Source: Palsa-892 sp035295845 (GTDB lineage: Bacteria > Pseudomonadota > Alphaproteobacteria > Rhizobiales > Xanthobacteraceae). From it: a stretch of 64,000 nt of DNA. Positions 33,038-40,795 of this stretch are shown piece by piece. The number at the start of each line of letters is the position of its first letter. Position 1 is the first letter of the stretch. The notes beneath the pieces were generated by a model. It saw only the letters and a program-made list of their open reading frames with translations. It ran no database searches and was not told the origin of the DNA. A program made the position numbers and the translations under genes. Location of the stretch: positions 30,871-94,870 of the forward strand of contig DATGIF010000010.1 in the NCBI GenBank assembly GCA_035295845.1, written 5' to 3'.

Positions 33038-34459
33038 TCAGAACTTGCGGTTCTGCGCGTTCCAGTGCCGTTCGAGATTGGCGATCAACGCCGGGCTGAA
33101 GTGGCAATAGGCCTGCTCGCGCGCATAGACCGCGATGTAGCGGCGGAAGAGATCGAGCGGCTCTTGGCCGACGCGGAAGGCACGGCGGTTGCTCGCGGCA
33201 CTCACGACCCCCGAACTCGTGAGCCCGTCGATCACGCGATCGAGGGCCGCATCCATCTCGGCCGGCGGCACCACCTCGTCGCAAATCATCCTGCCTTCCG
33301 GGCTGTCGCAATCGAGCCTTCGCCCATACATGATCGCTTGGCGCGCGATACGATCGCCGACGAAACGCGGCAGGCGCAAATTGGAGGCGCCCGGAATGAT
33401 GCCTTCCTTGCGTGCGGGCAGCGTCATGTAGGCGTCTTTCGCCGCAAGCACGTAATCCATCGTCAGCAAATACTGGCAGCCGCCGCCGATCGCGAAAGTA
33501 TCGACCGCCGCGATCCAGGGTTTTTCGATGTTGGGGCCGCTGATGTCGTCGGGCGTGAGTTCCGGCTTGGCGACGCCGCGGAAGATCTTGTTCACCGGGC
33601 CCATGTCGCGGCGGATGTACCAGAGGTAGCCGATCTTGCCGTGATAGAGGTGCGTAAGATTGATGCCGCTGCAAAAGACGCGGCGACCCTTGTATTTGGG
33701 ATTCTCGACCACGTCGCCGCGGAAGATCGCGATCGAGGTCTCCGGATCGAGGTTGGCAAGATCGATCGCGGTTTCCATCTCGTCGATCGTGAGCTCGTCC
33801 TCCGCATTGAGAGACCGCGGATGGCGAAGGGTGACGAACGAGGCTTTGCCCCGGCGCTCGACCGCCGCGGTTTTCATCTCGACACTGCCGCGCGCGAGAA
33901 ACTGCGAGAGCCGGGCGAGCGATTCCGCCCGCGGCAGGAGCATTGCGTGGCAGAGATGCGTTCCGGCACGCGGGTGCTCAAGGACGCGCGAGAGGAAAAT
34001 TCCCTGATCGATCTCGACGCCGTCCTTGTCCTTTTGCGGGAACTGCATTTCGTCTTCGACTTCGGCGGCTGTCGGCGTCAGCCCGGGCACGAGCGCCGCC
34101 GCGTCGTAGACGAGCCGCTCGGCGCGGATGAAATTGGCATAGTTCTTGGTGAGCGCGCGATAAAGCTCCTCGACGTGAGCGACCAGAAACCGGTCGCGCG
34201 CCGCACGGGAAATTTCCAGGATCAAGGCGGCGGCGCGTTGTTCCTCGGCCTTGCGCGCGGGCTTCCGCGGCGGCATCGCGAGCAAATTCGCGCCTGTCTT
34301 CCAGAAATGCGAAAAGGTCTCGATGTCGCGCTTGAAGTCGGCGCTCGCTTCCGGCCGCGCCGCGAGCCAGGAAGTGACGATGTCCTTCGGCAGGCCGGCT
34401 TGCAGGAGCGGTTCGCGGGCGTCAGGGTGTTCGTGGGAAGTCGCGAGTTTTTGCATCAC
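33038..34459 (-). CDS. DpgC-like arylacetyl-CoA dioxygenase (crotonase fold)
   Basis: 473 residues. An N-terminal helical domain (~1-190) precedes a crotonase core. The core shows FCSGINLTHLYHG (first oxyanion-hole region), TFAIGGGCQYLLTMDYVLAA, PARKEGIIPGASNLRLPRF, GRRLDCDSPEGRMICDEVV and a C-terminal EPLDLFRRYIAVYAREQA. These blocks and the length closely match DpgC of glycopeptide-antibiotic clusters. DpgC uses O2 without metal or flavin to turn 3,5-dihydroxyphenylacetyl-CoA into the arylglyoxylate. Ordinary enoyl-CoA hydratases are ~260 residues and lack the N-terminal domain. The substrate here is unproven; the context is aromatic-acid degradation, not antibiotic synthesis. Confidence 0.8.
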   Translation of the reverse strand: MMQKLATSHEHPDAREPLLQAGLPKDIVTSWLAARPEASADFKRDIETFSHFWKTGANLLAMPPRKPARKAEEQRAAALILEISRAARDRFLVAHVEELYRALTKNYANFIRAERLVYDAAALVPGLTPTAAEVEDEMQFPQKDKDGVEIDQGIFLSRVLEHPRAGTHLCHAMLLPRAESLARLSQFLARGSVEMKTAAVERRGKASFVTLRHPRSLNAEDELTIDEMETAIDLANLDPETSIAIFRGDVVENPKYKGRRVFCSGINLTHLYHGKIGYLWYIRRDMGPVNKIFRGVAKPELTPDDISGPNIEKPWIAAVDTFAIGGGCQYLLTMDYVLAAKDAYMTLPARKEGIIPGASNLRLPRFVGDRIARQAIMYGRRLDCDSPEGRMICDEVVPPAEMDAALDRVIDGLTSSGVVSAASNRRAFRVGQEPLDLFRRYIAVYAREQAYCHFSPALIANLERHWNAQNRKF

Positions 34460-34605
34460 TCGACCGTGTTTTGCGGATGACGTTTCCGGAACGTAACATG
34501 ACCTAAATGCGCGGCGCGGTCCAGGAACCGAAACCCCGCCCGCCGATTATACAAGCGTCCCTGCCCTGCAATGATCGATGCCGCCCGTGAGCCAAGGAGC
34601 ATGTC

Positions 34606-36003
34606 ATGAGCCGACAAGCCGCCGTGAAGAGAACGAGCCAATTCACTTCCATCAACCCGGCCACCGGCCAGGAGATCGCCTCCTATGACGAGATGGAGCG
34701 CGGCGAAGTTGCACGCATCATCGAGCGGGCGAACGCGGCTTTCCTCGACTGGCGCCGAAAGAGCTTTGCCGAGCGCGCGAAACCGATGAAAGCCGCCGCC
34801 AAGATCCTGCGCGATCGCGCGGCCGAGTTCGGCAAGCTCATGGCCGAGGAAATGGGAAAGCCCATTTCCGACGGCATTGCGGAGGCGCAGAAATGCGCGA
34901 CCGGCTGCGACTTTTTCGCCGAGAACGCCGAGAAGTTTCTCGCCCGCGAAGAGATCGCGACCGACGCCAAAAAGAGCTTCGTCACCTACCAGCCGCTCGG
35001 CGTGGTGCTCGCGATCATGCCGTGGAATTTCCCCTTCTGGCAGGTCTTCCGCTTCGCCGCGCCCGGCCTGATGGCCGGAAACGCGGGCGTCCTGAAACAC
35101 GCTTCGAACGTCATGGGCTGCGCGCTCGTGATCGAAAAAGTCTTCCAGGATGCCGGCTTTCCCGCCGGGCTTTTCCGCACGCTGCTCGTGTCGAGCCGGC
35201 AGATCGACGGCATTCTCGAAAATCCGCTCATTCGCGCGGCGACCTTGACCGGCAGCGATGCCGCCGGCCGGGCGGTGGCGAGCAAGGCCGGCGCCATGCT
35301 GAAGAAGACGGTGCTCGAGCTCGGCGGCAGCGACGCCTATGTGGTGCTCGACGACGCCGACCTCGAAAAGGCCGCGGGCACGAGCGTCAAGGGCCGGCTC
35401 GTGAATGGCGGCCAGAGCTGCATTGCGGCCAAGCGCTTCATCGTCACCGAGAAGACGCGCGCGAAGTTCGAGGAACTGTTCGTCGAAAAAATGCGCGCGA
35501 TCCAGCCGGGTGATCCCATGGACAAGAATACGAAAATCGGCCCGATGGCGCGGCATGATCTTCGCGACGCGCTGCATGCGCAGGTGGAAAAGAGCGTCGC
35601 CAAGGGCGCCAAGCTCCTCCTCGGCGGCAAGGTCCCCGCCGGCCCCGGCGCCTTCTATCCGCCGACGGTGCTGACCGGCGTCAAGAAAGGCATGGCCGCC
35701 TATGAAGAAGAGCTCTTCGGGCCGGTCGCGGCGATCATTGCAGTGAAGGATGAAGCCGAGGCGCTAAAGACCGCCAACGACTCGGTTTTCGGGCTTGGCG
35801 GCGCGATTCTCAGTTCCGACATCGCGCGCGCCGAAAAACTCGCGGCGGAGGAAATGGAAGCGGGCTCGGTGTTCGTCAACGAGGCGGTGAAGTCCGACGC
35901 GCGGCTTCCCTTCGGCGGCATCAAGCAGAGCGGCTATGGCCGCGAGCTTTCCGTTCACGGGATACGTGAATTCGTCAATATCAAAACGGTCTATGTCGCC
36001 TGA
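34606..36003 (+). CDS. Aldehyde dehydrogenase (succinate-semialdehyde type)
   Basis: 465 residues, ATG 34606 after AAGGAG. ALDH signature residues: Glu238 in LELGGSDAYV and nucleophile Cys272 in NGGQSCIAAKR; cofactor region PWNFPFWQVFR. Closest to the NAD(P)-dependent succinate-semialdehyde/aryl-aldehyde group (GabD/SSDH). It oxidises an aldehyde to the acid. Divergent from the DpgC-like gene; in an arylglyoxylate pathway it would oxidise the aldehyde left by decarboxylation. Confidence 0.9.
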   Translation: MSRQAAVKRTSQFTSINPATGQEIASYDEMERGEVARIIERANAAFLDWRRKSFAERAKPMKAAAKILRDRAAEFGKLMAEEMGKPISDGIAEAQKCATGCDFFAENAEKFLAREEIATDAKKSFVTYQPLGVVLAIMPWNFPFWQVFRFAAPGLMAGNAGVLKHASNVMGCALVIEKVFQDAGFPAGLFRTLLVSSRQIDGILENPLIRAATLTGSDAAGRAVASKAGAMLKKTVLELGGSDAYVVLDDADLEKAAGTSVKGRLVNGGQSCIAAKRFIVTEKTRAKFEELFVEKMRAIQPGDPMDKNTKIGPMARHDLRDALHAQVEKSVAKGAKLLLGGKVPAGPGAFYPPTVLTGVKKGMAAYEEELFGPVAAIIAVKDEAEALKTANDSVFGLGGAILSSDIARAEKLAAEEMEAGSVFVNEAVKSDARLPFGGIKQSGYGRELSVHGIREFVNIKTVYVA

Positions 36004-36043
36004 AGAGGCGGCCGTAAGTGCGGTTCCCGGTGAGAGAATTTGA

Positions 36044-36063
36044 CAAGCGGCTTCAATCGCTTG
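36044..36063. terminator. Hairpin after the aldehyde dehydrogenase
   Basis: CAAGCG/CGCTTG forms a 6-base stem with an 8-base loop, 41 bases after the stop. No T run follows. Confidence 0.3.
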
Positions 36064-36121
36064 GCAGCGTCCGATGAATCATCGCCGGAGAATTCGGACC
36101 GTTCGCATTCTGATTCAACGC

Positions 36122-36154
36122 GGCTTCAAGTGTTGATTCAACAACCCTGAAGCC
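36122..36154. terminator. Nested hairpin between ALDH and methyltransferase
   Basis: Outer arms GGCTTCA/TGAAGCC enclose a second dyad GTTGATTCAAC. TGATTCAAC also occurs at 36111-36119, so the element is partly a direct repeat. It lies 5 bases beyond the methyltransferase stop in the tail-to-tail gap, so bidirectional termination is likely. Confidence 0.4.
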
Positions 36155-36159
36155 CCGGA

Positions 36160-36837
36160 TTAAGCCGCCCGGCTGGCCGCCGCCTCTTGCAGCCGCCGGA
36201 AACGCACGAGCGTGAAGAAGCCATAGGGCTTGATCACCCGCCGTTCGACGAGCGCAACCCCGCCATGGTCGCGCGCCCAGTTGGCGAGGCGCGAAAACGG
36301 AAAATCCGGCCGCAATCCGAGCGACCGCGTCGGCCGCGCAAACCAACGTTCGATCGCAGCCGTCATTCCGCGCTCGGAATAGAAATGATTGACGAGGATG
36401 ATCTCGCCGCCGGGCTTCACCACCCGCGCGCATTCCGACAGCACCCGCTCGGGATCCGACACCAGCGTGATGACGAATTGCGCGACCACGCAATCGAAGC
36501 TCGCGTCTTCGAAGGCGAGTTCCTGCGCGTCCATCACGCGGATGTCTTCCACGTGCGGATAGCGGCCGCTGGCGAGGCGCTTCCTCGCCTTTTCGATCAT
36601 CGGCTCCGAAATATCGATGCCGACGATGCGGTTGCCGGCGCCGTAGTCGTCGAAGGAGAGACCGGTGCCTACGCCGATTTCCAGGATGCGGCCGCCGATC
36701 CGCCGTGCGGCCGCGGCGGCCGAGTGCCGGCCGCGCTCGAAAAACGGCCCGCAAACGGCGTCATAAACCAGCACCCAGCGCGCATATGCCTGTTCCACCA
36801 GCGGCCGTTCGAGATCGGCGGTCGAATAATTCTCCAT
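36160..36837 (-). CDS. Class I SAM methyltransferase (PmtA-like)
   Basis: 225 residues, ATG 36837 after GGAAGGGG. Motif I is RILEIGVGTGLSF near residue 50; motif II IVGIDISEPMIEKA; post-I D in VMDAQELAFEDASFDCVVAQF. The layout and the N-terminal YARWVLVYDAVCGPFFERGR resemble Rhodobacter/Bradyrhizobium phosphatidylethanolamine N-methyltransferases (PmtA), which make phosphatidylcholine. Other lipid or quinone methyltransferases share this fold. Lipid-related neighbours support the PmtA reading. Confidence 0.75.
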   Translation of the reverse strand: MENYSTADLERPLVEQAYARWVLVYDAVCGPFFERGRHSAAAAARRIGGRILEIGVGTGLSFDDYGAGNRIVGIDISEPMIEKARKRLASGRYPHVEDIRVMDAQELAFEDASFDCVVAQFVITLVSDPERVLSECARVVKPGGEIILVNHFYSERGMTAAIERWFARPTRSLGLRPDFPFSRLANWARDHGGVALVERRVIKPYGFFTLVRFRRLQEAAASRAA

Positions 36838-36936
36838 TCCATTCCCCTTCCCGTTCGCGTATGGCCGGGCCGCGTCGATGCGGTCACCGATTCCGGCGTC
36901 ATGCGGACGCGACGCCCTTCCTGACGCACCACCGGT

Positions 36937-37734
36937 TCATGCAGCCTCGGCGTCCACCATATCCGGATGCTCCTCGGCTTCGATCTTCGGCTCGCGCTTC
37001 GCCCAGTTGATGATTTCGAAGCTGCCGTCGGGATTCTCGCCGATGGCGGTGCAGCTTTCGACCCAGTCGCCGCAATTGATGTAGGTGAAGCCGTATTCGT
37101 CATGCACCGCGGCGTGATGAATGTGGCCGCAGATCACGCCGTCGAGCCCGCGGCGGCTCGCTTCGGCGGCGAGCGTTTTCTCGAAGTCGCCGATGAAGTT
37201 GACGGCGTTCTTCACCTTGTACTTCGCCCATTGCGACAGCGACCAATATTGCAAGCCCAGGCTGCGGCGCACGCTGTTGAAGGCGGTGTTGGCGAGGATC
37301 GCCCAATCATAGGCCTTGTCGCCGAGATAGGCGAGCCAGCGCGCGTGGCGGATCACGATGTCGAAGAGGTCGCCATGGGTGACGAGATAGCGGCGGCCAT
37401 CGGCGGCAGCATGAATCGCGGATTCGGCGACCTCGACGCCGCCGAAATGCGTGCCGTAATAATCGCGCAGGAATTCGTCGTGATTGCCGGGGATGTAGAT
37501 GATCCGCGCGCCCTTGCGCGCCTTGCGCAGCAACTTCTGCACCACGTTGTTGTGCGCCTGCGGCCAATACCAGCTCGAGCGCAGCGCCCAGCCGTCGACG
37601 ATGTCGCCGACGAGATAGATCGTGTCGGCGTCGTTGTGTCGGATGAAATCAATAAGCCGGTCAGCCTGGCAGCCGCGCATGCCGAGATGAACGTCAGAGA
37701 TGAAGAGCGTGCGATACCGCTTCGTCGTATCCAT
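36937..37734 (-). CDS. UDP-2,3-diacylglucosamine diphosphatase-like metallophosphatase
   Basis: 265 residues from ATG 37734; the frame runs to 37779 into the neighbour. Calcineurin-like phosphoesterase with all metal motifs: SDVHLG, GDIVDGW, PGNHDEFLRD, THGD and CGHIHHAAV. The CQADRLIDFIR/ARWLAYLGDKAYDW features place it in the COG2908 group annotated LpxH-like. In that role it would remove UMP during lipid A synthesis on the cytoplasmic face. It may act on another lipid head group, given the glycolipid glycosyltransferase next door, whose stop codon lies 26 bases upstream of this start. Confidence 0.8.
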   Translation of the reverse strand: MDTTKRYRTLFISDVHLGMRGCQADRLIDFIRHNDADTIYLVGDIVDGWALRSSWYWPQAHNNVVQKLLRKARKGARIIYIPGNHDEFLRDYYGTHFGGVEVAESAIHAAADGRRYLVTHGDLFDIVIRHARWLAYLGDKAYDWAILANTAFNSVRRSLGLQYWSLSQWAKYKVKNAVNFIGDFEKTLAAEASRRGLDGVICGHIHHAAVHDEYGFTYINCGDWVESCTAIGENPDGSFEIINWAKREPKIEAEEHPDMVDAEAA

Positions 37735-37759
37735 CACAGGAGAAATGCTCCATTTTTCT

Positions 37760-39022
37760 TCAGCGGTTCGCATGCCCACCCGATATACCGTTCACGTGAG
37801 ACGGGGTGCGCCCGCCGCGCCGGCTGAAAAGCCTGATCATGTTGAAGCGAAGCCCGACGGGCTCGGCTACGTTCGTGAGGCGATGGCCCGCGGCTTTTTG
37901 TGCGCCCGTCATCAGCTGCATGCGGTTGCCGCGCCAGACGAACTGCTTTCCAAGCCAGCCATTGGCCCAGATCGCGGGGATCATCAGGTCGCGCAGGACC
38001 CACAGGAAGGGTGAGCGCCAGCCGAGGAACCATTCGGCCTCGTGCGCGAGGAAGGCTTCGGCCCCGTACCAAAGCGCAAACAGCGCGGTGACGCTCGCGC
38101 TCAGCGGCAAGCCGAGTGCAGCGCAGGCGAAGGTGCCGGCCGCGAGCGGCAGCACGCCGCTCGAGAAAATCTCGGGCGTGTAGAAGAAGGGAAAGGTCGA
38201 ACGCCGCATTTGCGCCCAGCGAACCTGGCGGCGCCAGACTTCTTTCAGGTTGCGTTCGCCGGTCGGCTGTTCGAAGGGCTGATCGACGAGACGGATTTGC
38301 AAGCCCGCCCTTGTCAGCATCTTTGTCGCGGCCGCATCTTCCGCGACCTCGGCGCCGAGCGCCGCAAGGCCGCCCGCACGCTCGAAATCGCTCCGCTTCA
38401 TCAGCATGGTCTTGCCCTGGGCGAAGCCCCATCCGACGGTGTCGGCGGCGTATTGCCAGCGCGCCTGATAGGTATTGAGGAAGGCGCACTCGAGCTCCGC
38501 GGCAAAGCCCGCGGGGAAGAAACCAACGGGCGGCGAGCACACAAGTCCCGTGCCCGGCCGCCATTTCGCAAGCAAGTGCTGAATGTAATCGCAGGGCATC
38601 AACACGTTCGCGTCGGCCATGACAATCCAGTCGAAGGAAGCCGCGCGCCAGCCCTTGGCGACATTGTCGAGTTTCGGGTTGCCATTGACGACTTCGTCGC
38701 CGATCAGGAGCCGCGCCCGAATCTTGGGATATTGGCGCATGAGACGGCGCACGAGCGGCACCACCGGATCGTTGCGGTCGGAAGCGCAAAAAAGAACTTC
38801 ATAATGCGGATAGTCGAGCTGAAAGCTCGAGGCGAGCGTTTCCTCGATGAAATTGTCGAGCCCGCAGACCGGGCGGAGAATCGTCACTTCCGGCAGATCC
38901 GGCAGCGGCCATTCGCCGCGCCCGTTTTGCCGGAAGCGGGCCGCAACCACGACCGCGCTTGCGATGTGCAAGCCGAGCGCAACAAGGAAAAACAACCCGG
39001 CCGCCCAAATCGCAACAATCAT
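37760..39022 (-). CDS. GT21-type lipid glycosyltransferase (ceramide glucosyltransferase-like)
   Basis: 420 residues. An N-terminal membrane anchor (~5-28) precedes a GT-A domain with the GT21 set of motifs: ASDRNDP (D1), VMADANV (D2), EDAAATK (D3) and RRQVRWAQMRR ((Q/R)xxRW). Further membrane segments lie at about 290-350. Rhizobial members are processive glycosyltransferases making glucosyl- or glucuronosyl-diacylglycerol or glycosylceramide; HpnI in hopanoid pathways is also related. The exact lipid is undetermined. An in-line promoter region with a 14-base palindrome lies 76 bases upstream. Confidence 0.85.
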   Translation of the reverse strand: MIVAIWAAGLFFLVALGLHIASAVVVAARFRQNGRGEWPLPDLPEVTILRPVCGLDNFIEETLASSFQLDYPHYEVLFCASDRNDPVVPLVRRLMRQYPKIRARLLIGDEVVNGNPKLDNVAKGWRAASFDWIVMADANVLMPCDYIQHLLAKWRPGTGLVCSPPVGFFPAGFAAELECAFLNTYQARWQYAADTVGWGFAQGKTMLMKRSDFERAGGLAALGAEVAEDAAATKMLTRAGLQIRLVDQPFEQPTGERNLKEVWRRQVRWAQMRRSTFPFFYTPEIFSSGVLPLAAGTFACAALGLPLSASVTALFALWYGAEAFLAHEAEWFLGWRSPFLWVLRDLMIPAIWANGWLGKQFVWRGNRMQLMTGAQKAAGHRLTNVAEPVGLRFNMIRLFSRRGGRTPSHVNGISGGHANR

Positions 39023-39097
39023 GCGGTCGTGGTTAGGATGGCGGCGTGAATCTCACATGACGAAAAGATTTCAGTTCGATGACGGCGGGCGCCGGCA

Positions 39098-39111
39098 TTA
39101 ACGATCGTTAA
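39098..39111. repeat. Perfect 14-base palindrome TTAACGATCGTTAA
   Basis: Fully self-complementary, directly abutting the stop codon of the ThDP enzyme gene and lying 76 bases upstream of the glycosyltransferase start. TTAA half-sites recall CtrA, but the spacing is 6, not 7. It could be a regulator dimer site or a short terminator stem. Confidence 0.4.
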
Positions 39112-40791
39112 CTATTTCGAGAGCGCTTTGGCGCGGATCGCCGAAAGCGTGGTCGCCGGCGTGATCGCCTCGGGATCGAGCTTGACGTGGATAACGGCCG
39201 CAGCCTTTGCGGCGAAGGCGGCTTCCAGCGCGGGCGCCGCGTCCTTGTCGTTTTCGATGGTGAAGCCCTCGGCGCCGAAGGCGCGGGCATAGGCGGCGAA
39301 ATCCGGGTTGCGCAAATCGGTGCCGAATACGCGGCCCGGATATTCGCGCTCCTGATGCATGCGAATCGTTCCGTACGTGCCGTTGTCGATCACGAAGAGA
39401 CGCACGGCGAGGCCGTATTGCATGGCGGTGGCGAGTTCCTGCCCGGTCATCAGAAAATCGCCGTCGCCGGAAAACGCCATCACCGTGCGCTCGGGATGAA
39501 TGCGCTTGGCGGCGATCGCGGCGGGCACGCCGTAACCCATGGAGCCGGAGAGCGGCGCGAGCTGCGTCCCGAATTGCGGATAGCGATAAAAGCGATGCAG
39601 CCAGGCGGAGAAATTTCCGGCACCGTTGCAGACAATCGAGTGAGGCGGCAGGCGCTCGCGCAGCCAGGAGAGGATGGTGCCCATCTGCACCGCGCCCGGA
39701 TGCTTCGGTACCTCTTCCGACCACGCAAGATAATCGGCGCGCGCCGCCCTCCGCCATTCGCGCCAGCGGATTTCCTTCGGCGGCTCGACCTTTTCAAGTG
39801 CGGCGGCAAAGGCCGCCGGTGTGGCGTTGATCGCGAGCGCCGGTTGATAGATGCGGCCGAGCTCCTCGATGCCGGCATGCACGTGCACGAGCGGCTTTCC
39901 GGGATCGGGCGCCGTCAAGAGCGTGTAGCCCTGGCTAGGCCATTCCGAGAAGCGGGCGCCGAAGACGAGCACGAGATCCGCGTTCTTCACGCGCTCGGCG
40001 AGCTTCGGATTGGGTCCGGTGCCGAGATCGCCGGCATAGCAATCGTGGCCGTTGGGAAAGAGCATCTGGCGGCGGAAGCTCGCCGCCACCGGCAGATCGA
40101 AACGCTCGGCAAAGCGCACGAGCGAAGCGACCGCCGCTTCGTTCCAGCGCGCGCCGCCGACGATGACGAGCGGCCGCTCGCTGGCGGCAAGCATTTTCTG
40201 CAAGCGCTCCAGGTCGGCCGATGAAGGCGCGATCTCCGCGAGCTCGAAGGCGGCAATGTCCCCGGCGGCGGTCTCCTCGACCAGCATGTCTTCGGGAAGC
40301 GTGATCACCACGGGTCCCGGCCGCCCTTGGGTGGCGACGCGCACGGCGCGCGCGACGAATTCCGGCACGCGCGCCGGATCGTCGATCTCGACCACCCATT
40401 TCGCCATGGTTCCGAAGACCGCGCGCACGTCCACTTCCTGGAAGGCCTCGCGGTGGCGAAAATTGCGCGGGATCTGCCCCGCGAGCAGAATCATCGGTGT
40501 TGAATCCTGCTGCGCCACATGCACGCCCGCGCTCGCATTGGTCATTCCCGGCCCGCGGGTGACGAAGCAAAGGCCGGGCCTGCCGGTGAGCTTGCCCGCG
40601 GCCTCCGCCATCATCGAGGCGCCGCCTTCCTGACGGCAAACCAGAAAATCAATTTTCGAATCGAGGAGCGCATCAAGGGCGGCAAGATAGCTCTCGCCCG
40701 GCACGCCGAAGGCGTGGGTGAGGCCGTGGCCTTGCAGCGCATCGACGAGGATGCGCGCTCCCGTGCGGGAATTGCCGCGAGGCTTGTGCAT
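39112..40791 (-). CDS. Thiamine-diphosphate enzyme (acetolactate synthase / benzoylformate decarboxylase family)
   Basis: 559 residues, three-domain ThDP architecture. Catalytic Glu55 in CRQEGGASMM activates the cofactor. The ThDP/Mg site is GDGDFLMTGQELATAMQ ... VIDNGTYG near residue 440. No FAD-binding or acetolactate-synthase-specific partner (ilvN) is nearby, so a catabolic decarboxylase or C-C lyase is more likely than ALS. Candidates: arylglyoxylate (benzoylformate-type) decarboxylase, fitting the DpgC neighbour, or an oxalyl-CoA-decarboxylase relative, fitting the CaiB gene 4 bases away. Last gene of a ridA-bioB-CoA transferase-ThDP run. Confidence 0.85.
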   Translation of the reverse strand: MHKPRGNSRTGARILVDALQGHGLTHAFGVPGESYLAALDALLDSKIDFLVCRQEGGASMMAEAAGKLTGRPGLCFVTRGPGMTNASAGVHVAQQDSTPMILLAGQIPRNFRHREAFQEVDVRAVFGTMAKWVVEIDDPARVPEFVARAVRVATQGRPGPVVITLPEDMLVEETAAGDIAAFELAEIAPSSADLERLQKMLAASERPLVIVGGARWNEAAVASLVRFAERFDLPVAASFRRQMLFPNGHDCYAGDLGTGPNPKLAERVKNADLVLVFGARFSEWPSQGYTLLTAPDPGKPLVHVHAGIEELGRIYQPALAINATPAAFAAALEKVEPPKEIRWREWRRAARADYLAWSEEVPKHPGAVQMGTILSWLRERLPPHSIVCNGAGNFSAWLHRFYRYPQFGTQLAPLSGSMGYGVPAAIAAKRIHPERTVMAFSGDGDFLMTGQELATAMQYGLAVRLFVIDNGTYGTIRMHQEREYPGRVFGTDLRNPDFAAYARAFGAEGFTIENDKDAAPALEAAFAAKAAAVIHVKLDPEAITPATTLSAIRAKALSK

Positions 40792-40795
40792 CCTC

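Noticed and set aside
33038..34459. BoxC benzoyl-CoA-dihydrodiol lyase or ordinary enoyl-CoA hydratase.
   Set aside because: Length and the FAIGGG / KEGIIPGASNLRL / DEVV series match DpgC better, and no boxAB genes are present.
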